Shown one piece after another: positions 18,958-27,897 of a stretch of 64,000 bases of DNA. The DNA comes from Streptomyces bluensis (GTDB taxonomy: Bacteria; Actinomycetota; Actinomycetes; Streptomycetales; Streptomycetaceae), in the NCBI RefSeq assembly GCF_014650715.1, contig NZ_BMVM01000006.1:62001-126000 (forward strand), in the 5' to 3' direction. Both the position numbers and the translations under genes were made by a program. Position 1 is the stretch's first letter, and each line of letters starts with the position of its first letter. A model generated the notes under the pieces. The model worked only from the letters and a program-made list of their open reading frames with translations. It was not told where the DNA came from and searched no databases.

Positions 18958-20238
18958 ATGACCACTGACAGTACTCGGTTGGGTGAATCAGGTACGGAGC
19001 AGCGGCCGTTGCGGCGCAGGGCGCTGGTGAGGGGCACGGCGGCCGTAGTGGCCGGCGGAATCACCGGATACGTGGTCGGTGCGCGGGAACGGCCGGCCAC
19101 TTCCCTGAGCGGCGTGACCCGGGCGGGGGTCTCCCGGGCGGGGTTGTCTCCCGCGCCGGGGGCGGTGGCCGTGTCCGCCCGGGGCGGTCGCCAAGCCGGG
19201 GTCGACCGTCCGGTACAGCCTCAGCAGCACGTGGCCCTGTCGGTGTACGACCTGCCAGGAGCCGGCCACTCGGACTCGCCGGGCAGTGACTTCGTGCGCC
19301 GGAGCGGGAGACTCGTCGCCGAGTTGGGCACCCGTGTCCTCACGCTCACCGCGCGCGACGGTGACGCGGCCTTGGGCGGGCTCCCGCCGGGCGACCTGAC
19401 CGTCACCGTAGGAGTGGGCCCACGGGTCGTCGCCGCAGTGGACGGCGACCTGCCCGGAGCCCGTGAACTGCCTGGTTTCGCCCGGGAGGAGATGCCCGAC
19501 TCGGTCCGGGGCGGCGATCTGATGATCCAGGTCTGCGCGTCCGACCCGCAGGTGGTGACGCTGGCCGACGGCGCCCTGAGAGCCTGGCTCCAGGAGCAGT
19601 CGACGGTGCCGCGCTGGACGCAGCACGGTTTCCGGCACCCTGCGCCGCCCACACGCGCGGGACAGGCCGGACAGCCGGTGCCGGTGCGCAATCTGCTGGG
19701 GTTCCTGGACGGCATCGTCGTACCGCGCAGCGGACGGGAGTTGGACCGGGAGGTGTGGCTTCCGGCCCCGGCCCGGGTGCGGGGCGGCACGGTCGCGGTG
19801 GTGCGGCGCCTGCGGCTGGATGTGGCACGTTTCCTCGCTCAGGGCCTCGCACAGCAGGAGCGGGCGATCGGGCGGCGTCGCGAGGACGGGGCACCACTGA
19901 GCGGCGGCGGCCCGGACGCACCCCTGGACCTGGGCGCGAAGTCCCCGCAGGGCCGTTACCTGCTCCCCGCCATGGCCCACGCACGCCGCGCCAACCCGGG
20001 CGGCACAGGCAGCGGACTGATGCTGCGCCGCGGCTACAGCTACGCCAACGGACCGGAGGACCGCGGGCTGCTGTTCATCTGCTTCCAGCGTGAACTGCGC
20101 ACGTTCGTGGCCACGCAGCAGCGGCTGGATGACGGCGACGATCTGTCCTCCTTCGCCATGGCCACCGCCTCCGGCACCTTTCTCGTGCTACCGGGATTCA
20201 CCGGGACGCGTCCGCTTGGCGCCGCACTGTTCTCCTGA
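18958..20238 (+). CDS. Tat-exported Dyp-type haem peroxidase
   Basis: 426 residues. The twin-arginine signal (RPLRRRALVRG followed by AAVVAGGITGYVVGA) sends it out folded. The catalytic aspartate is D251 in GFLDG, the proximal haem ligand H341 in MAHARRANP, and LMLRRGYSY supplies the distal arginine region. These peroxidases oxidise dyes, phenols and possibly haem or lignin-type substrates with H2O2. The linker after the signal is long (about 45 residues, Gly/Ala/Arg-rich). The neighbourhood is not an efeUOB operon. It is divergently transcribed from a beta-helix lipoprotein pair, which suggests a shared extracellular process. Confidence 0.92.
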   Translation: MTTDSTRLGESGTEQRPLRRRALVRGTAAVVAGGITGYVVGARERPATSLSGVTRAGVSRAGLSPAPGAVAVSARGGRQAGVDRPVQPQQHVALSVYDLPGAGHSDSPGSDFVRRSGRLVAELGTRVLTLTARDGDAALGGLPPGDLTVTVGVGPRVVAAVDGDLPGARELPGFAREEMPDSVRGGDLMIQVCASDPQVVTLADGALRAWLQEQSTVPRWTQHGFRHPAPPTRAGQAGQPVPVRNLLGFLDGIVVPRSGRELDREVWLPAPARVRGGTVAVVRRLRLDVARFLAQGLAQQERAIGRRREDGAPLSGGGPDAPLDLGAKSPQGRYLLPAMAHARRANPGGTGSGLMLRRGYSYANGPEDRGLLFICFQRELRTFVATQQRLDDGDDLSSFAMATASGTFLVLPGFTGTRPLGAALFS

Positions 20239-20305
20239 CCACTGTTCTCCTGAGCCGGGAAGAAACCGGTGTGCCTGGAAGAAACCGGTGTGCCTGGAAG
20301 AAGCC

Positions 20306-20347
20306 GGAGGATCCGGGCCGCCCGTACCGGCGTGGCCCGGATCCTCC
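20306..20347. terminator. Bidirectional terminator between DyP and SdrD-like genes
   Basis: Arms ggaggatccgggcc (20306-20319) and ggcccggatcctcc (20334-20347) are fully complementary. The converging genes end at 20238 (+) and 20368 (-). Just before it three 18-base units of the form ccggtgtgcctggaagaa stand in tandem (about 20256-20305). Confidence 0.8.
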
Positions 20348-20367
20348 CGGCGGACGCGGGGCGACTG

Positions 20368-22551
20368 TCAGGTGCCCGCCCACATTCCGGCGTCCAGGTC
20401 GTGGTTGACCGAGCCGGGCGGGCCGGTCGTCACCTTCGCCACCGCGGTCGGGGCTCGGTCGTCGCCGCCGGTCCACTCGGCGTCCGAGTTGGTCGCTGGG
20501 TCCGGGCCCGTGGTGGGCGTCCACTTCAGTTGGGCGATGGTGGGGCGGCGGGGCAGTTTGCTGGTGTCGGCGGTGGTCTTGTCGAACTCCACCGTGTAGG
20601 CGGTGTTCGGCTGGAGACCGTCGCGATGGTCGAAGTAGTACTCGCCCTTGGCGTCGGTCTTCTTCGTCGCGATGACCCGCCCGGCCGAATCCTTGAGGGT
20701 GACGGTCACGTCCGGGATGCCGTTGATTTCGTTGCCGTCGGAGTTCTGGGTGCCGCCGCCGTCGTCGAGCCAGACCCGGTTGCCGATCTGCACCGGCGGG
20801 TCGTCACACAGCAGTTCCAGGTCGCCCAGACCATTGGCCTTGCCGAAGCCGCCGTCGGTGGCGTAGACGACCCCGAACCCGTCCTTGACCGCGTCACGAT
20901 GGCCCGTCGTCCGGTCGAACCACCCGATCCCGCCGGAGTTGATGGTGCGCGCCGGATCCAGGAAGGTGCTGGCGATCGTGTCCTGCTGCAGCGGCAGCGC
21001 GAGCGCGCCCCACGCCGCCTCCCGGTGGCCGGTCCCGGTGTAGAAGGTGTCGCCGGTGAACCACTCGTTGCCGCCCTGCGGGCGGGGGCAGTCGGCGCTG
21101 CCCTCCCAGTGGTAGGTGCCGGACTTGCGGCAGACCTTGATGATGTCGCCGCCGGTGACGGTGCTCTCGATGGGTCCGTTGGGGTTGGCGTTGGGGATCT
21201 GCAGCCCGGACTGGTCTCCGAACCGGTCGCGGAAGCCCAGGACCAGGCCGCCGTCACGCTCGATCTCGATGTCGCTGAGCATGGGCTGTGGGTAGGCCAC
21301 GTTCCCCATGGGGAACGTGGCCAGGTTGTCCTGCGTCCACGGCTTCCAGTCGCCCGGGGTGGGATCATTGGCCGGGTCGCGGGGGAAGTTCAGTGGTTCG
21401 TCGACGATGGGCGCGGCGCCGAACGTGGCAGTGGTCGGGTCGTACGTCCACACCACCGCCCTCAGCTTGGTGGGATCCTGCGTGCTCTCGGCGGAGCAGA
21501 CGCCGCCCACGTACACCACACCGTCGCGCACCCCGAGGCCCATCGGCCGCCAGTCGCCGGCGGGGGAACAGGCGGAATCCGGGATCGGGACCGGTGCGCG
21601 CTGGGGACCGCCGGCCGTGGCCTGCGTCGCGTCGTAGGTGTAGAGATTGCCGTCGTTCATGTTGACGACGTACAGCTCCGAGCCGTCCGAAGAGATGTCG
21701 ATGTCGCCGAGAGACTCCTTGCCGGGCCGGTTGGCGAACGGGGCATCCACTCGATTGCCCTGCTGGTGCGGGGTCGCTCCCGCGTTGGGAACCTTCGTGA
21801 ACAGGCTGGTGGCGCCCGTGGTCCGGTCGGTCACGTAGATCGCGCCCTGGTCGTCGGGGCCGTACTCGGTGTGGCGCTTGGCGTAGGCCCCGGAGAAGAG
21901 CCGCTTGTCCTTCTTGCGGTAGGCGAGCCCGTAGACAGCGCCGGTGTCCTGGACCGTGGCGATCGGCTTCGGGTTCGTGGTGCTGCCCTGGGTGTCTCCG
22001 CGGGAGTTGTACGGGAAGGTGACCAGCGTCTTCTCGCCCGGCTTGGTCGCCGCCTGCTGGCAGGCCGTGACCAGGGTGGGATTGTCCTGGCAGTAGTCGT
22101 CGGGATTCCACACGGCCATGTTGAGCGTGGTGTCCTGGCCTCTTCTCATGTTGACGAAGCCCAGGTGGGAGGACAGTCCCGTGCCGGCGAACGCCGGCTG
22201 GAGGAAGCCGGTGCCGGTGGCCGGGTCGTACTTGTCCGGCCAGTCGATCAGCTCGACCTTGTACTTCCCCTCGGAGTAGTCCCAATCATCGAAGTCGATG
22301 GTGACGGTCCCGTTGGGACCGACCGGGTAGGTCCGTGTCTCTCCTGACTGGTCGCTCGTGACGCGAATGGTCGCCCCGGCCAAGGCGGTCTGGATCTGCG
22401 GGTTGAGAGTCCCCTTCGCGGCGAACTCCCTGAACACATTGACCGTCAGCTTGCCCTCGCCGGGGTCGGCGGCGGCCGGCACGGCAGGCACCAGCAGGGC
22501 GCCGGCGCAACTCAGCGCCATCACCGCCCGCCAGGCTGTTCGTCGGATCAC
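20368..22551 (-). CDS. Secreted SdrD B-like domain protein with propeller-like body
   Basis: About 727 residues from the GTG at 22551, giving a clear signal peptide (VIRRTAWRAVMALSCAGALL, cleavage after VPAAA). A longer GTG start at 22605 adds 18 residues. An N-terminal beta domain (residues 20-120) is followed by a long repetitive body with motifs such as VYGLAYRKKDKRLFSGAY and LGDIDISSDGSELYVVNM, like a beta-propeller. A C-terminal SdrD B-like domain follows (QIGNRVWLDDGGGTQNSDGN, then GIPDVTVTLKDS and KGEYYFD). No LPXTG sorting signal or final membrane helix is present, so it is likely released or non-covalently bound. The binding partner is unknown. Confidence 0.82.
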   Translation of the reverse strand: MIRRTAWRAVMALSCAGALLVPAVPAAADPGEGKLTVNVFREFAAKGTLNPQIQTALAGATIRVTSDQSGETRTYPVGPNGTVTIDFDDWDYSEGKYKVELIDWPDKYDPATGTGFLQPAFAGTGLSSHLGFVNMRRGQDTTLNMAVWNPDDYCQDNPTLVTACQQAATKPGEKTLVTFPYNSRGDTQGSTTNPKPIATVQDTGAVYGLAYRKKDKRLFSGAYAKRHTEYGPDDQGAIYVTDRTTGATSLFTKVPNAGATPHQQGNRVDAPFANRPGKESLGDIDISSDGSELYVVNMNDGNLYTYDATQATAGGPQRAPVPIPDSACSPAGDWRPMGLGVRDGVVYVGGVCSAESTQDPTKLRAVVWTYDPTTATFGAAPIVDEPLNFPRDPANDPTPGDWKPWTQDNLATFPMGNVAYPQPMLSDIEIERDGGLVLGFRDRFGDQSGLQIPNANPNGPIESTVTGGDIIKVCRKSGTYHWEGSADCPRPQGGNEWFTGDTFYTGTGHREAAWGALALPLQQDTIASTFLDPARTINSGGIGWFDRTTGHRDAVKDGFGVVYATDGGFGKANGLGDLELLCDDPPVQIGNRVWLDDGGGTQNSDGNEINGIPDVTVTLKDSAGRVIATKKTDAKGEYYFDHRDGLQPNTAYTVEFDKTTADTSKLPRRPTIAQLKWTPTTGPDPATNSDAEWTGGDDRAPTAVAKVTTGPPGSVNHDLDAGMWAGT

Positions 22552-22778
22552 GTCATTCCCATCTCTGCCTCGCAGTTGCCATGGAAGGGGGCGCAGAACG
22601 GACACGGGCTTCGCCCGGAGCCCTGGATGTTCGGCGGCTTTCGACAGGAGAAACGCGGGTCAGGTCTCGGACGTCAGGCCTCTCATGAGTCCTGTGCAAA
22701 CACGGCCCCCTCGCTGCATCGCAGCCACACCCCTAGCTCATAGTAACTGCGCGCGCACGGAAGGTAGCTATAGGCCGA

Positions 22779-22865
22779 ATGGGTGACCGCGGGCCTGCTG
22801 AAGCCGCCGAGGCAGCTGAGGCGGCTGCGGACAGCGCCTCGAAGACGAACTCGGACGACAAGTAG
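22779..22865 (+). pseudogene. Remnant of an oppF-like 3' end
   Basis: The short frame ends in an Ala/Glu-rich run and SKTNSDDK, matching the oppF tail EKSNSDDK at 15000-15028. The homology continues past the stop through the terminator and into bases corresponding to the start of the TRIC gene (gatgctcagctgctccagca against aatgctcaggtgctccagca). Nothing of the ATPase domain remains: similarity fades upstream of about 22793. It is the relic of a duplicated or deleted oppF paralogue, in direct orientation to the intact one. Confidence 0.75.
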
Positions 22866-22876
22866 AGACTGTCAGA

Positions 22877-22909
22877 GGGAGGTTGCCTTGCCACGCAAGG
22901 CAACCTCCC
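22877..22909 (+). terminator. Second copy of the oppF terminator
   Basis: Perfect arms gggaggttgccttgc (22877-22891) and gcaaggcaacctccc (22895-22909) around a 3-base loop. Compared with the terminator at 15038-15072, several substitutions are compensatory (gcggctg to gaggttg on one arm, matched on the other). The pairing has therefore been kept by selection although the gene body is lost. Confidence 0.8.
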
Positions 22910-22975
22910 GCTGTGGGTGACGATGCTCAGCTGCTCCAGCAGCTCCCTGTCGGTGCCGTCTGGAATCCTGGGCCG

Positions 22976-23944
22976 GTGAAGGCCGACCGTCTGCTCTCGA
23001 TCCTCCTGCTGCTCCAGACTCGCGGCCGCGTCCCGGCACACGAACTCGCCGAGCGCCTTGAGGTGTCGGTGCGGACCATCTACCGGGACGTCGAGGCGCT
23101 GTCGGCGTCCGGCGTGCCGGTGTACGCCGAACGCGGACGGCACGGCGGGATCGAGCTGCTCGCGGGCTTCCGCACGGACGTCACGGGGCTGACCGCCGAC
23201 GAGTCCCGCGCCCTGTTCGTCCTCGCGGCGCAGGGCGCGCACGCGGCGCTCGGCCTGGACGAGGCACTCGGCTCGGCGCTGCGCAAGGTGATGGCCGCGC
23301 TGCCCGCACCGCACCGGCCGGCCGCCGAGGCCACCAGCCGCCGCGTCCTCGTCGACGCCTCGCGCTGGAAGGGCGGTCCACGGCGGGCCGTCGACCTGGA
23401 GACACTGCGGGACGCCGTCTTCGCCGACCGGCGGCTGCGGCTGAGCTACCGGCACAGCGGCGCCGCGGAACCGAGCACGTACACGGTCGACCCGTACGGG
23501 CTCGTGTCCAAGGCAGGCGTCTGGTACCTGGTCGCCGACCGGCGAGGAAAACCGCGGCTGTTCCGCGCGGACCGCGTACGGTCGGCGACCGTGCTGAGCG
23601 ACCCGGTGAAGCGCCGCCCCGGCGTCGAACTCGCCGATGTCTGGGAGGCGCTGCGGCGCCAGGTCGAGGAGCGGCCGACGGGCATCGACGTCACGGTGCG
23701 GGTGCGGCGCGCGTACGTTGACATGTTCCTGCGTCTCCAGGCCGCCTGGCTGACCGCCCTGCCGGAAGAGCCGGAGGGCGACGGCGGGAGCGAGTGGCTG
23801 ACCGCGCACCTGTCCTACGGGCGCCTCGGTGAGGTACGTGGGCTCCTCGTCTTCGCCGACCGGCTGGAGGTCCTCTCGCCCCCCGAGGCACGCGCCGAAC
23901 TGGCCGCGGCGGCCGCCTCCGTCATGGAGGTGTACCAGGACTGA
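22976..23944 (+). CDS. WYL-domain (YafY/DeoR-like) transcriptional regulator
   Basis: 322 residues from the GTG at 22976 (VKADRLLSILLLLQ). A winged HTH (GRVPAHELAERLEVSVRTIY) is followed by a linker and a WYL domain (PYGLVSKAGVWYLVADRRG, with LFRADRV), then a WCX-type C-terminus. WYL regulators sense nucleic acids or small ligands. An upstream in-frame extension to 22883 would cover the terminator and is unlikely. The start is probably near-leaderless, since no ribosome site is seen. Confidence 0.88.
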   Translation: MKADRLLSILLLLQTRGRVPAHELAERLEVSVRTIYRDVEALSASGVPVYAERGRHGGIELLAGFRTDVTGLTADESRALFVLAAQGAHAALGLDEALGSALRKVMAALPAPHRPAAEATSRRVLVDASRWKGGPRRAVDLETLRDAVFADRRLRLSYRHSGAAEPSTYTVDPYGLVSKAGVWYLVADRRGKPRLFRADRVRSATVLSDPVKRRPGVELADVWEALRRQVEERPTGIDVTVRVRRAYVDMFLRLQAAWLTALPEEPEGDGGSEWLTAHLSYGRLGEVRGLLVFADRLEVLSPPEARAELAAAAASVMEVYQD

Positions 23945-24127
23945 GCCGCGGGGGAGGCGACCTGACCCACCGCGTACGTGTGCGGTGCGGCGCGCCCCGG
24001 CAGCACGGTTTCGTGGAACCCCGAGGGGTGCCCCACGTGCCGTCGACCGAAGCGCCGGCGCGGGCGCGTGCCCGGCACCACGTCGGCCGAGGCCGACGGA
24101 CGGCACCCCCGTAGAATCGGCCCCATC

Positions 24128-25297
24128 ATGGCTTACCTCGACCACGCAGCGACGACTCCGATGCTCCCGGAGGCGGCAGAGGCCCTGACCGCCCAGCTCG
24201 GCATCACCGGCAACGCCTCCTCGCTGCACGCGGCAGGCCGCAGGGCCCGCCGCACCGTCGAGGAGGCCCGCGAGACCCTCGCCGAGGCCCTGGCCGCCCG
24301 ACCCAGCGAGGTCGTCCTCACCTCCGGCGGCACCGAGGCCGACAACCTCGCCGTGAAGGGCCTGTACTGGTCACGCCGTGACGCCGACCCCGCCCGCACC
24401 CGCGTCCTCGCGAGCCCCGTCGAGCACCACGCGGTGCTGGACGCCGTCCACTGGCTGGGCGAGCACGAGGGCGCCACCGTCGAGTACCTGCCGGTCGACG
24501 CACACGGCCGCGTCCACCCCGAGGCCCTGCGCGAGGCCATCGCCCGCAACCCCGACGACGTCGCCCTGGCCACCGTCATGTGGGCCAACAACGAGATCGG
24601 CACGATCATGCCGGTTCGTGAACTCGCCGACGTGGCAGCGGAGTTCGATGTCCCCCTGCATGCCGACGCTGTCCAGGCCTTCGGTCAGGTCCCCGTCGAC
24701 TTCGGTGCCTCCGGCCTCGCGGCGATGACCGTCTCCGGCCACAAGATCGGCGGCCCGTACGGGATCGGCGCGCTGCTCCTGGGCCGCGAGTACAGCCCGG
24801 TACCCGTCCTGCACGGTGGCGGCCAGGAGCGCCACGTCCGCTCCGGCACGCTCGACGTACCGGCCGTCGCCTCGTTCGCCGTCGCGGGCCGTCTCGCCGC
24901 CGAGCAGCGCGAGTGGTTCGCCCGGGAGATCGGTGCCCTGCGTGACGAACTGATCGCCGCGGTCCGTACGGCCGTCCCGGACGCGATCCTCGGTGGCGAT
25001 CCGTCCCCCGGCGGCCGCCTGCCGGCCAACGCCCACTTCATGTTCCCGGGCTGCGAGGGGGACTCGCTCCTGCTCCTGCTGGACGCCCAGGGCATCGAGT
25101 GCTCCACCGGCTCCGCGTGCACGGCGGGCGTCGCCCAGCCCAGCCATGTGCTCCTCACCACCGGCACCGACCCCGACCTGGCCCGTGGCACCCTGCGCTT
25201 CTCCCTCGGCCACACCTCCACGGAGGCGGACGTCGAGGCGCTCGCGAAGGCGATCGGCCCGGCGGTGGAGCGGGCGCGGAACGCGGGTCTGAGCTAG
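24128..25297 (+). CDS. Cysteine desulfurase (NifS/IscS family)
   Basis: 389 residues. PLP-dependent removal of sulfur from cysteine. PLP lysine in SGHKIGGPYG; catalytic cysteine in ECSTGSACTAG; N-terminal YLDHAATTP. The ATG at 24128 gives the family start, while the frame continues upstream to 23978 without support. TAGAAT at 24112-24117 looks like a -10 box, giving a very short leader. It lies two genes before mnmA, so it plausibly feeds sulfur to tRNA 2-thiouridine synthesis. Confidence 0.94.
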   Translation: MAYLDHAATTPMLPEAAEALTAQLGITGNASSLHAAGRRARRTVEEARETLAEALAARPSEVVLTSGGTEADNLAVKGLYWSRRDADPARTRVLASPVEHHAVLDAVHWLGEHEGATVEYLPVDAHGRVHPEALREAIARNPDDVALATVMWANNEIGTIMPVRELADVAAEFDVPLHADAVQAFGQVPVDFGASGLAAMTVSGHKIGGPYGIGALLLGREYSPVPVLHGGGQERHVRSGTLDVPAVASFAVAGRLAAEQREWFAREIGALRDELIAAVRTAVPDAILGGDPSPGGRLPANAHFMFPGCEGDSLLLLLDAQGIECSTGSACTAGVAQPSHVLLTTGTDPDLARGTLRFSLGHTSTEADVEALAKAIGPAVERARNAGLS

Positions 25298-25393
25298 GGC
25301 GAGTCTGCGCATCGTGACGCCGCCGGGGTTGCGTGCCGACGTCGCCATGGGACGATTTTCGTAAGCAGCCAGAAAGAGGACAAGGGGACTCAT

Positions 25394-25840
25394 ATGTCTG
25401 CGATCAAGGAAAGCGTCGACATCGCCCGTCGTCCCGAAGACGTCTTCACGTACGTGACCAACCCAGAGCACCTCCCCGAATGGCAGGAGAGCATCGTCTC
25501 GGTACGGCCCGTGGGGGACGCCCCTCTGACCGTGGGCTCGCGGGTCGTGGTGACCCGGCGGATCGGCCGCCGGGAGGTCCCGATGACCACGGAGGTCACC
25601 GAGCTGGATCCGCCGAGGAGTTGGCGTCTCGACGGCGTCGACGGCCCCATCCGGGGGCATGTGAAGGGGACGATCGAGCCGATCGCCGGCGGTGAACGGT
25701 CGCGCGTCACCCTGTCCGTCGACTTCGAGGAGCACGGCATCGGCAGGGTGATCGGCCCACTCGTCATGCGCCCGCACGCCCGCAAGGAGATGCCGCAGAA
25801 CGAGCTGACGCTGAAGAGACTGCTCGAAGGCGGCGCATGA
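25394..25840 (+). CDS. SRPBCC (START-like/polyketide cyclase-type) family protein
   Basis: 148 residues. It begins with the typical ESVDIARRPEDVFTYVTNPEHLPEWQ region (residues 5-31) of the SRPBCC fold and ends with a long C-terminal helix (ARKEMPQNELTLKRLLE). The fold makes a deep hydrophobic ligand cavity; the ligand is unknown. Good ribosome site (agaggacaagggg). It lies between cysteine desulfurase and the converging amidase gene. Confidence 0.85.
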   Translation: MSAIKESVDIARRPEDVFTYVTNPEHLPEWQESIVSVRPVGDAPLTVGSRVVVTRRIGRREVPMTTEVTELDPPRSWRLDGVDGPIRGHVKGTIEPIAGGERSRVTLSVDFEEHGIGRVIGPLVMRPHARKEMPQNELTLKRLLEGGA

Positions 25841-25882
25841 CCGCGTGACCCCGTGACCGTGACCCCGTGACGCCGCCGGGTT

Positions 25883-25928
25883 CGCGCGGACAGGCGGGCG
25901 TGCGTCGCGCGGACAGGCGGGCGTGCGG
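25883..25928. repeat. 23-base direct repeat, two copies
   Basis: cgcgcggacaggcgggcgtg plus three bases occurs twice in tandem (25883 and 25906) in the gap between the converging SRPBCC and amidase genes. It is preceded by ccccgtgaccgtgaccccgtgac, itself a short repeat. Confidence 0.7.
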
Positions 25929-25954
25929 CGGCGGGCGCCCGCCGACGGGCTGGA

Positions 25955-26662
25955 TCACGTCTCCGCCGCCGTGGCCTCCTGCCGTACCTGCCGTACCCGT
26001 ACCTGCCGTACGAGCCGCATGTACCGGTCCCAGTCCCAGTGCGGGCCGGGGTCCGTGTGGTCCGTGCCCGGCACCTCCACGTGCCCGATGATGTGCTTGC
26101 GGTCGACCGGGATCTCGTACCGCGCGCATATACGGGCCGTGAGCCGCGCGGACGCCTCGTACATCTCGTCCGTGAAGGAGGACGCCCGCTCCACGAAGCC
26201 CGCGTGCTCGATGCCGACGCTCCGCTCGTTGTACTCGCGGTTTCCCGCGTGGAACGCCACGTCCAGCTCGCGGATCATCTGGGTGACGTGGCCGTCGTCG
26301 CGCACGACGTAGTGCGAGGCCGCGCCGTGCGCCGGGTCCTGGAAGACCTTCACCGCGCTCTCGAAGCTGCCCTGGGTGACATGAATGATCACCATGTCTA
26401 TTCCGTAGTCGTCGGGCCGGTCCGCGCGCCGCCAGTTCGCGTCCGACGCCGACACCCAGCGGGCTCCCGCGAAGTCGACCTCGCCCTCCTTGCGCGGCTT
26501 GGCCACGCCCGGCACGCGCCACCACAGCCGCCCGAGCTCGTCGCGGGCGAGCACGGCGGTGCCCGCGGCGGCCACCGCCCCGCCGATGAGCAGAGCACGC
26601 CGCCCGATCCGCCGGTCGCCGTCCCGGGGAGGCTTCTTCCCCGGAGACCTTCGTTTCCCCAT
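25955..26662 (-). CDS. N-acetylmuramoyl-L-alanine amidase (amidase_2), Tat-type signal
   Basis: 235 residues. The N-terminus has RRIGRRALLIGGAVAAAGTAV, a twin-arginine-like signal. The amidase_2 domain (residues 85-225) has the first zinc histidine in MVIIHVTQGS, the SHYVVRDDGHVTQM strand, the second in HIIGHVEVPG and the last ligand region TDPGPHWDWDRYM. It cleaves the muramyl-peptide bond of peptidoglycan outside the cell. The C-terminal tail is a short V-R-Q repeat. The ATG at 26662 has only a weak ribosome site. It diverges from mnmA. Confidence 0.9.
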   Translation of the reverse strand: MGKRRSPGKKPPRDGDRRIGRRALLIGGAVAAAGTAVLARDELGRLWWRVPGVAKPRKEGEVDFAGARWVSASDANWRRADRPDDYGIDMVIIHVTQGSFESAVKVFQDPAHGAASHYVVRDDGHVTQMIRELDVAFHAGNREYNERSVGIEHAGFVERASSFTDEMYEASARLTARICARYEIPVDRKHIIGHVEVPGTDHTDPGPHWDWDRYMRLVRQVRVRQVRQEATAAET

Positions 26663-26722
26663 GTGATCACCAACGGATACCCGCGGGACCCGGTTCCCGC
26701 GGCCCCGTACTCTTGAAGGGCT

Positions 26723-27859
26723 ATGACTGAGACCTCGCAGCGTTCCCGTCCCCTCCGTGTCCTCGCCGCCATGTCGGGCGGTGTGGACTCCGCCGTCGCG
26801 GCCGCCCGCGCGGCCGAAGCAGGGCACGACGTGACGGGCGTTCACCTCGCGCTGTCCGCGAACCCGCAGTCGTTCCGCACCGGCGCGCGCGGCTGCTGCA
26901 CCATCGAGGACTCGCGCGACGCCCGCCGCGCCGCCGACGTCATCGGCATCCCCTTCTACGTCTGGGACCTCGCCGAGCGCTTCCGCGAGGACGTCGTCGA
27001 GGACTTCGTCGCCGAGTACGAGGCCGGACGCACCCCGAACCCCTGCCTGCGCTGCAACGAGAAGATCAAGTTCGCCGCGCTCCTGGACAAGGCCCTCGCG
27101 CTCGGCTTCGACGCGGTGTGCACGGGCCACTACGCGCAGGTGATCCTCAGGGAGGACGGCACGCGCGAGCTGCACCGCGCCTCCGACATGGCCAAGGACC
27201 AGTCGTACGTCCTCGGCGTGCTCGACGAGAAGCAGCTCGCCCACGCGATGTTCCCGCTGGGCGACACGGTGACGACCAAGGAGGAGATCCGCGCGGAGGC
27301 CGAGCGCCGTGGCCTCGCGGTCGCCAAGAAGCCCGACTCGCACGACATCTGCTTCATCGCCGACGGCGACACCCAGGGCTTCCTGGCCCGCCGGCTGGGC
27401 AGGGCGGAGGGCGACATCGTCGACGAGTCCGGCACCAAGGTGGGCACCCACGAGGGCGCGTACGGCTTCACGATCGGCCAGCGCAAGGGCCTGCGCATCG
27501 GCACCCCGGCCCCCGACGGCAAGCCCCGCTACGTGCTGGACATCTCCCCCGTGGACAACACGGTGACGGTGGGCCCGGCGGCCTCCCTGGACGTGAGCGC
27601 CCTGACGGCGATCAAACCGCGCTGGTGCGGTACGGCCCCCTCCGGCCCGGGCACCTACACCGCCCAGCTCCGCGCCCACGGTGGCGAGACGGAGGTCACG
27701 GCGGAACTGGTCGACGGCACCCTGGAGGTGTCCTTCGCTGCTCCAGTCCGGGGCGTGGCCCCCGGTCAGGCGATCGTCCTGTACGACGGGACGCGGGTGG
27801 TGGGGTCGGCGACGATCGCGACGACGGTGAGGGCGACGACCGACGTCAAGGTCGGCTGA
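26723..27859 (+). CDS. mnmA: tRNA-specific 2-thiouridylase
   Basis: 378 residues, normal length. It adenylates and thiolates U34 of tRNAs for Lys, Glu and Gln. PP-loop AAMSGGVDS, catalytic cysteine in NPCLRCNE, second cysteine in SHDICFIADGDTQGFL, and the C-terminal beta-barrel. ATG start 60 bases from the divergent amidase. The sulfur donor gene is nearby (24128). It marks the last conserved backbone gene before the restriction/defence island. Confidence 0.96.
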   Translation: MTETSQRSRPLRVLAAMSGGVDSAVAAARAAEAGHDVTGVHLALSANPQSFRTGARGCCTIEDSRDARRAADVIGIPFYVWDLAERFREDVVEDFVAEYEAGRTPNPCLRCNEKIKFAALLDKALALGFDAVCTGHYAQVILREDGTRELHRASDMAKDQSYVLGVLDEKQLAHAMFPLGDTVTTKEEIRAEAERRGLAVAKKPDSHDICFIADGDTQGFLARRLGRAEGDIVDESGTKVGTHEGAYGFTIGQRKGLRIGTPAPDGKPRYVLDISPVDNTVTVGPAASLDVSALTAIKPRWCGTAPSGPGTYTAQLRAHGGETEVTAELVDGTLEVSFAAPVRGVAPGQAIVLYDGTRVVGSATIATTVRATTDVKVG

Positions 27860-27897
27860 CGGTCCTCTGGCCACGCTCTGGTATTCGTCATAAGCTG

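Noticed and set aside
20269..22347. Plus-strand 692-codon frame opposite the SdrD-like gene
   Set aside because: No signal or domain; the minus frame has a signal peptide and an SdrD B-like domain.
25883..25928. Attachment site (direct repeat) of a mobile element
   Set aside because: The copies are immediately adjacent, with nothing between them and no integrase in the window.
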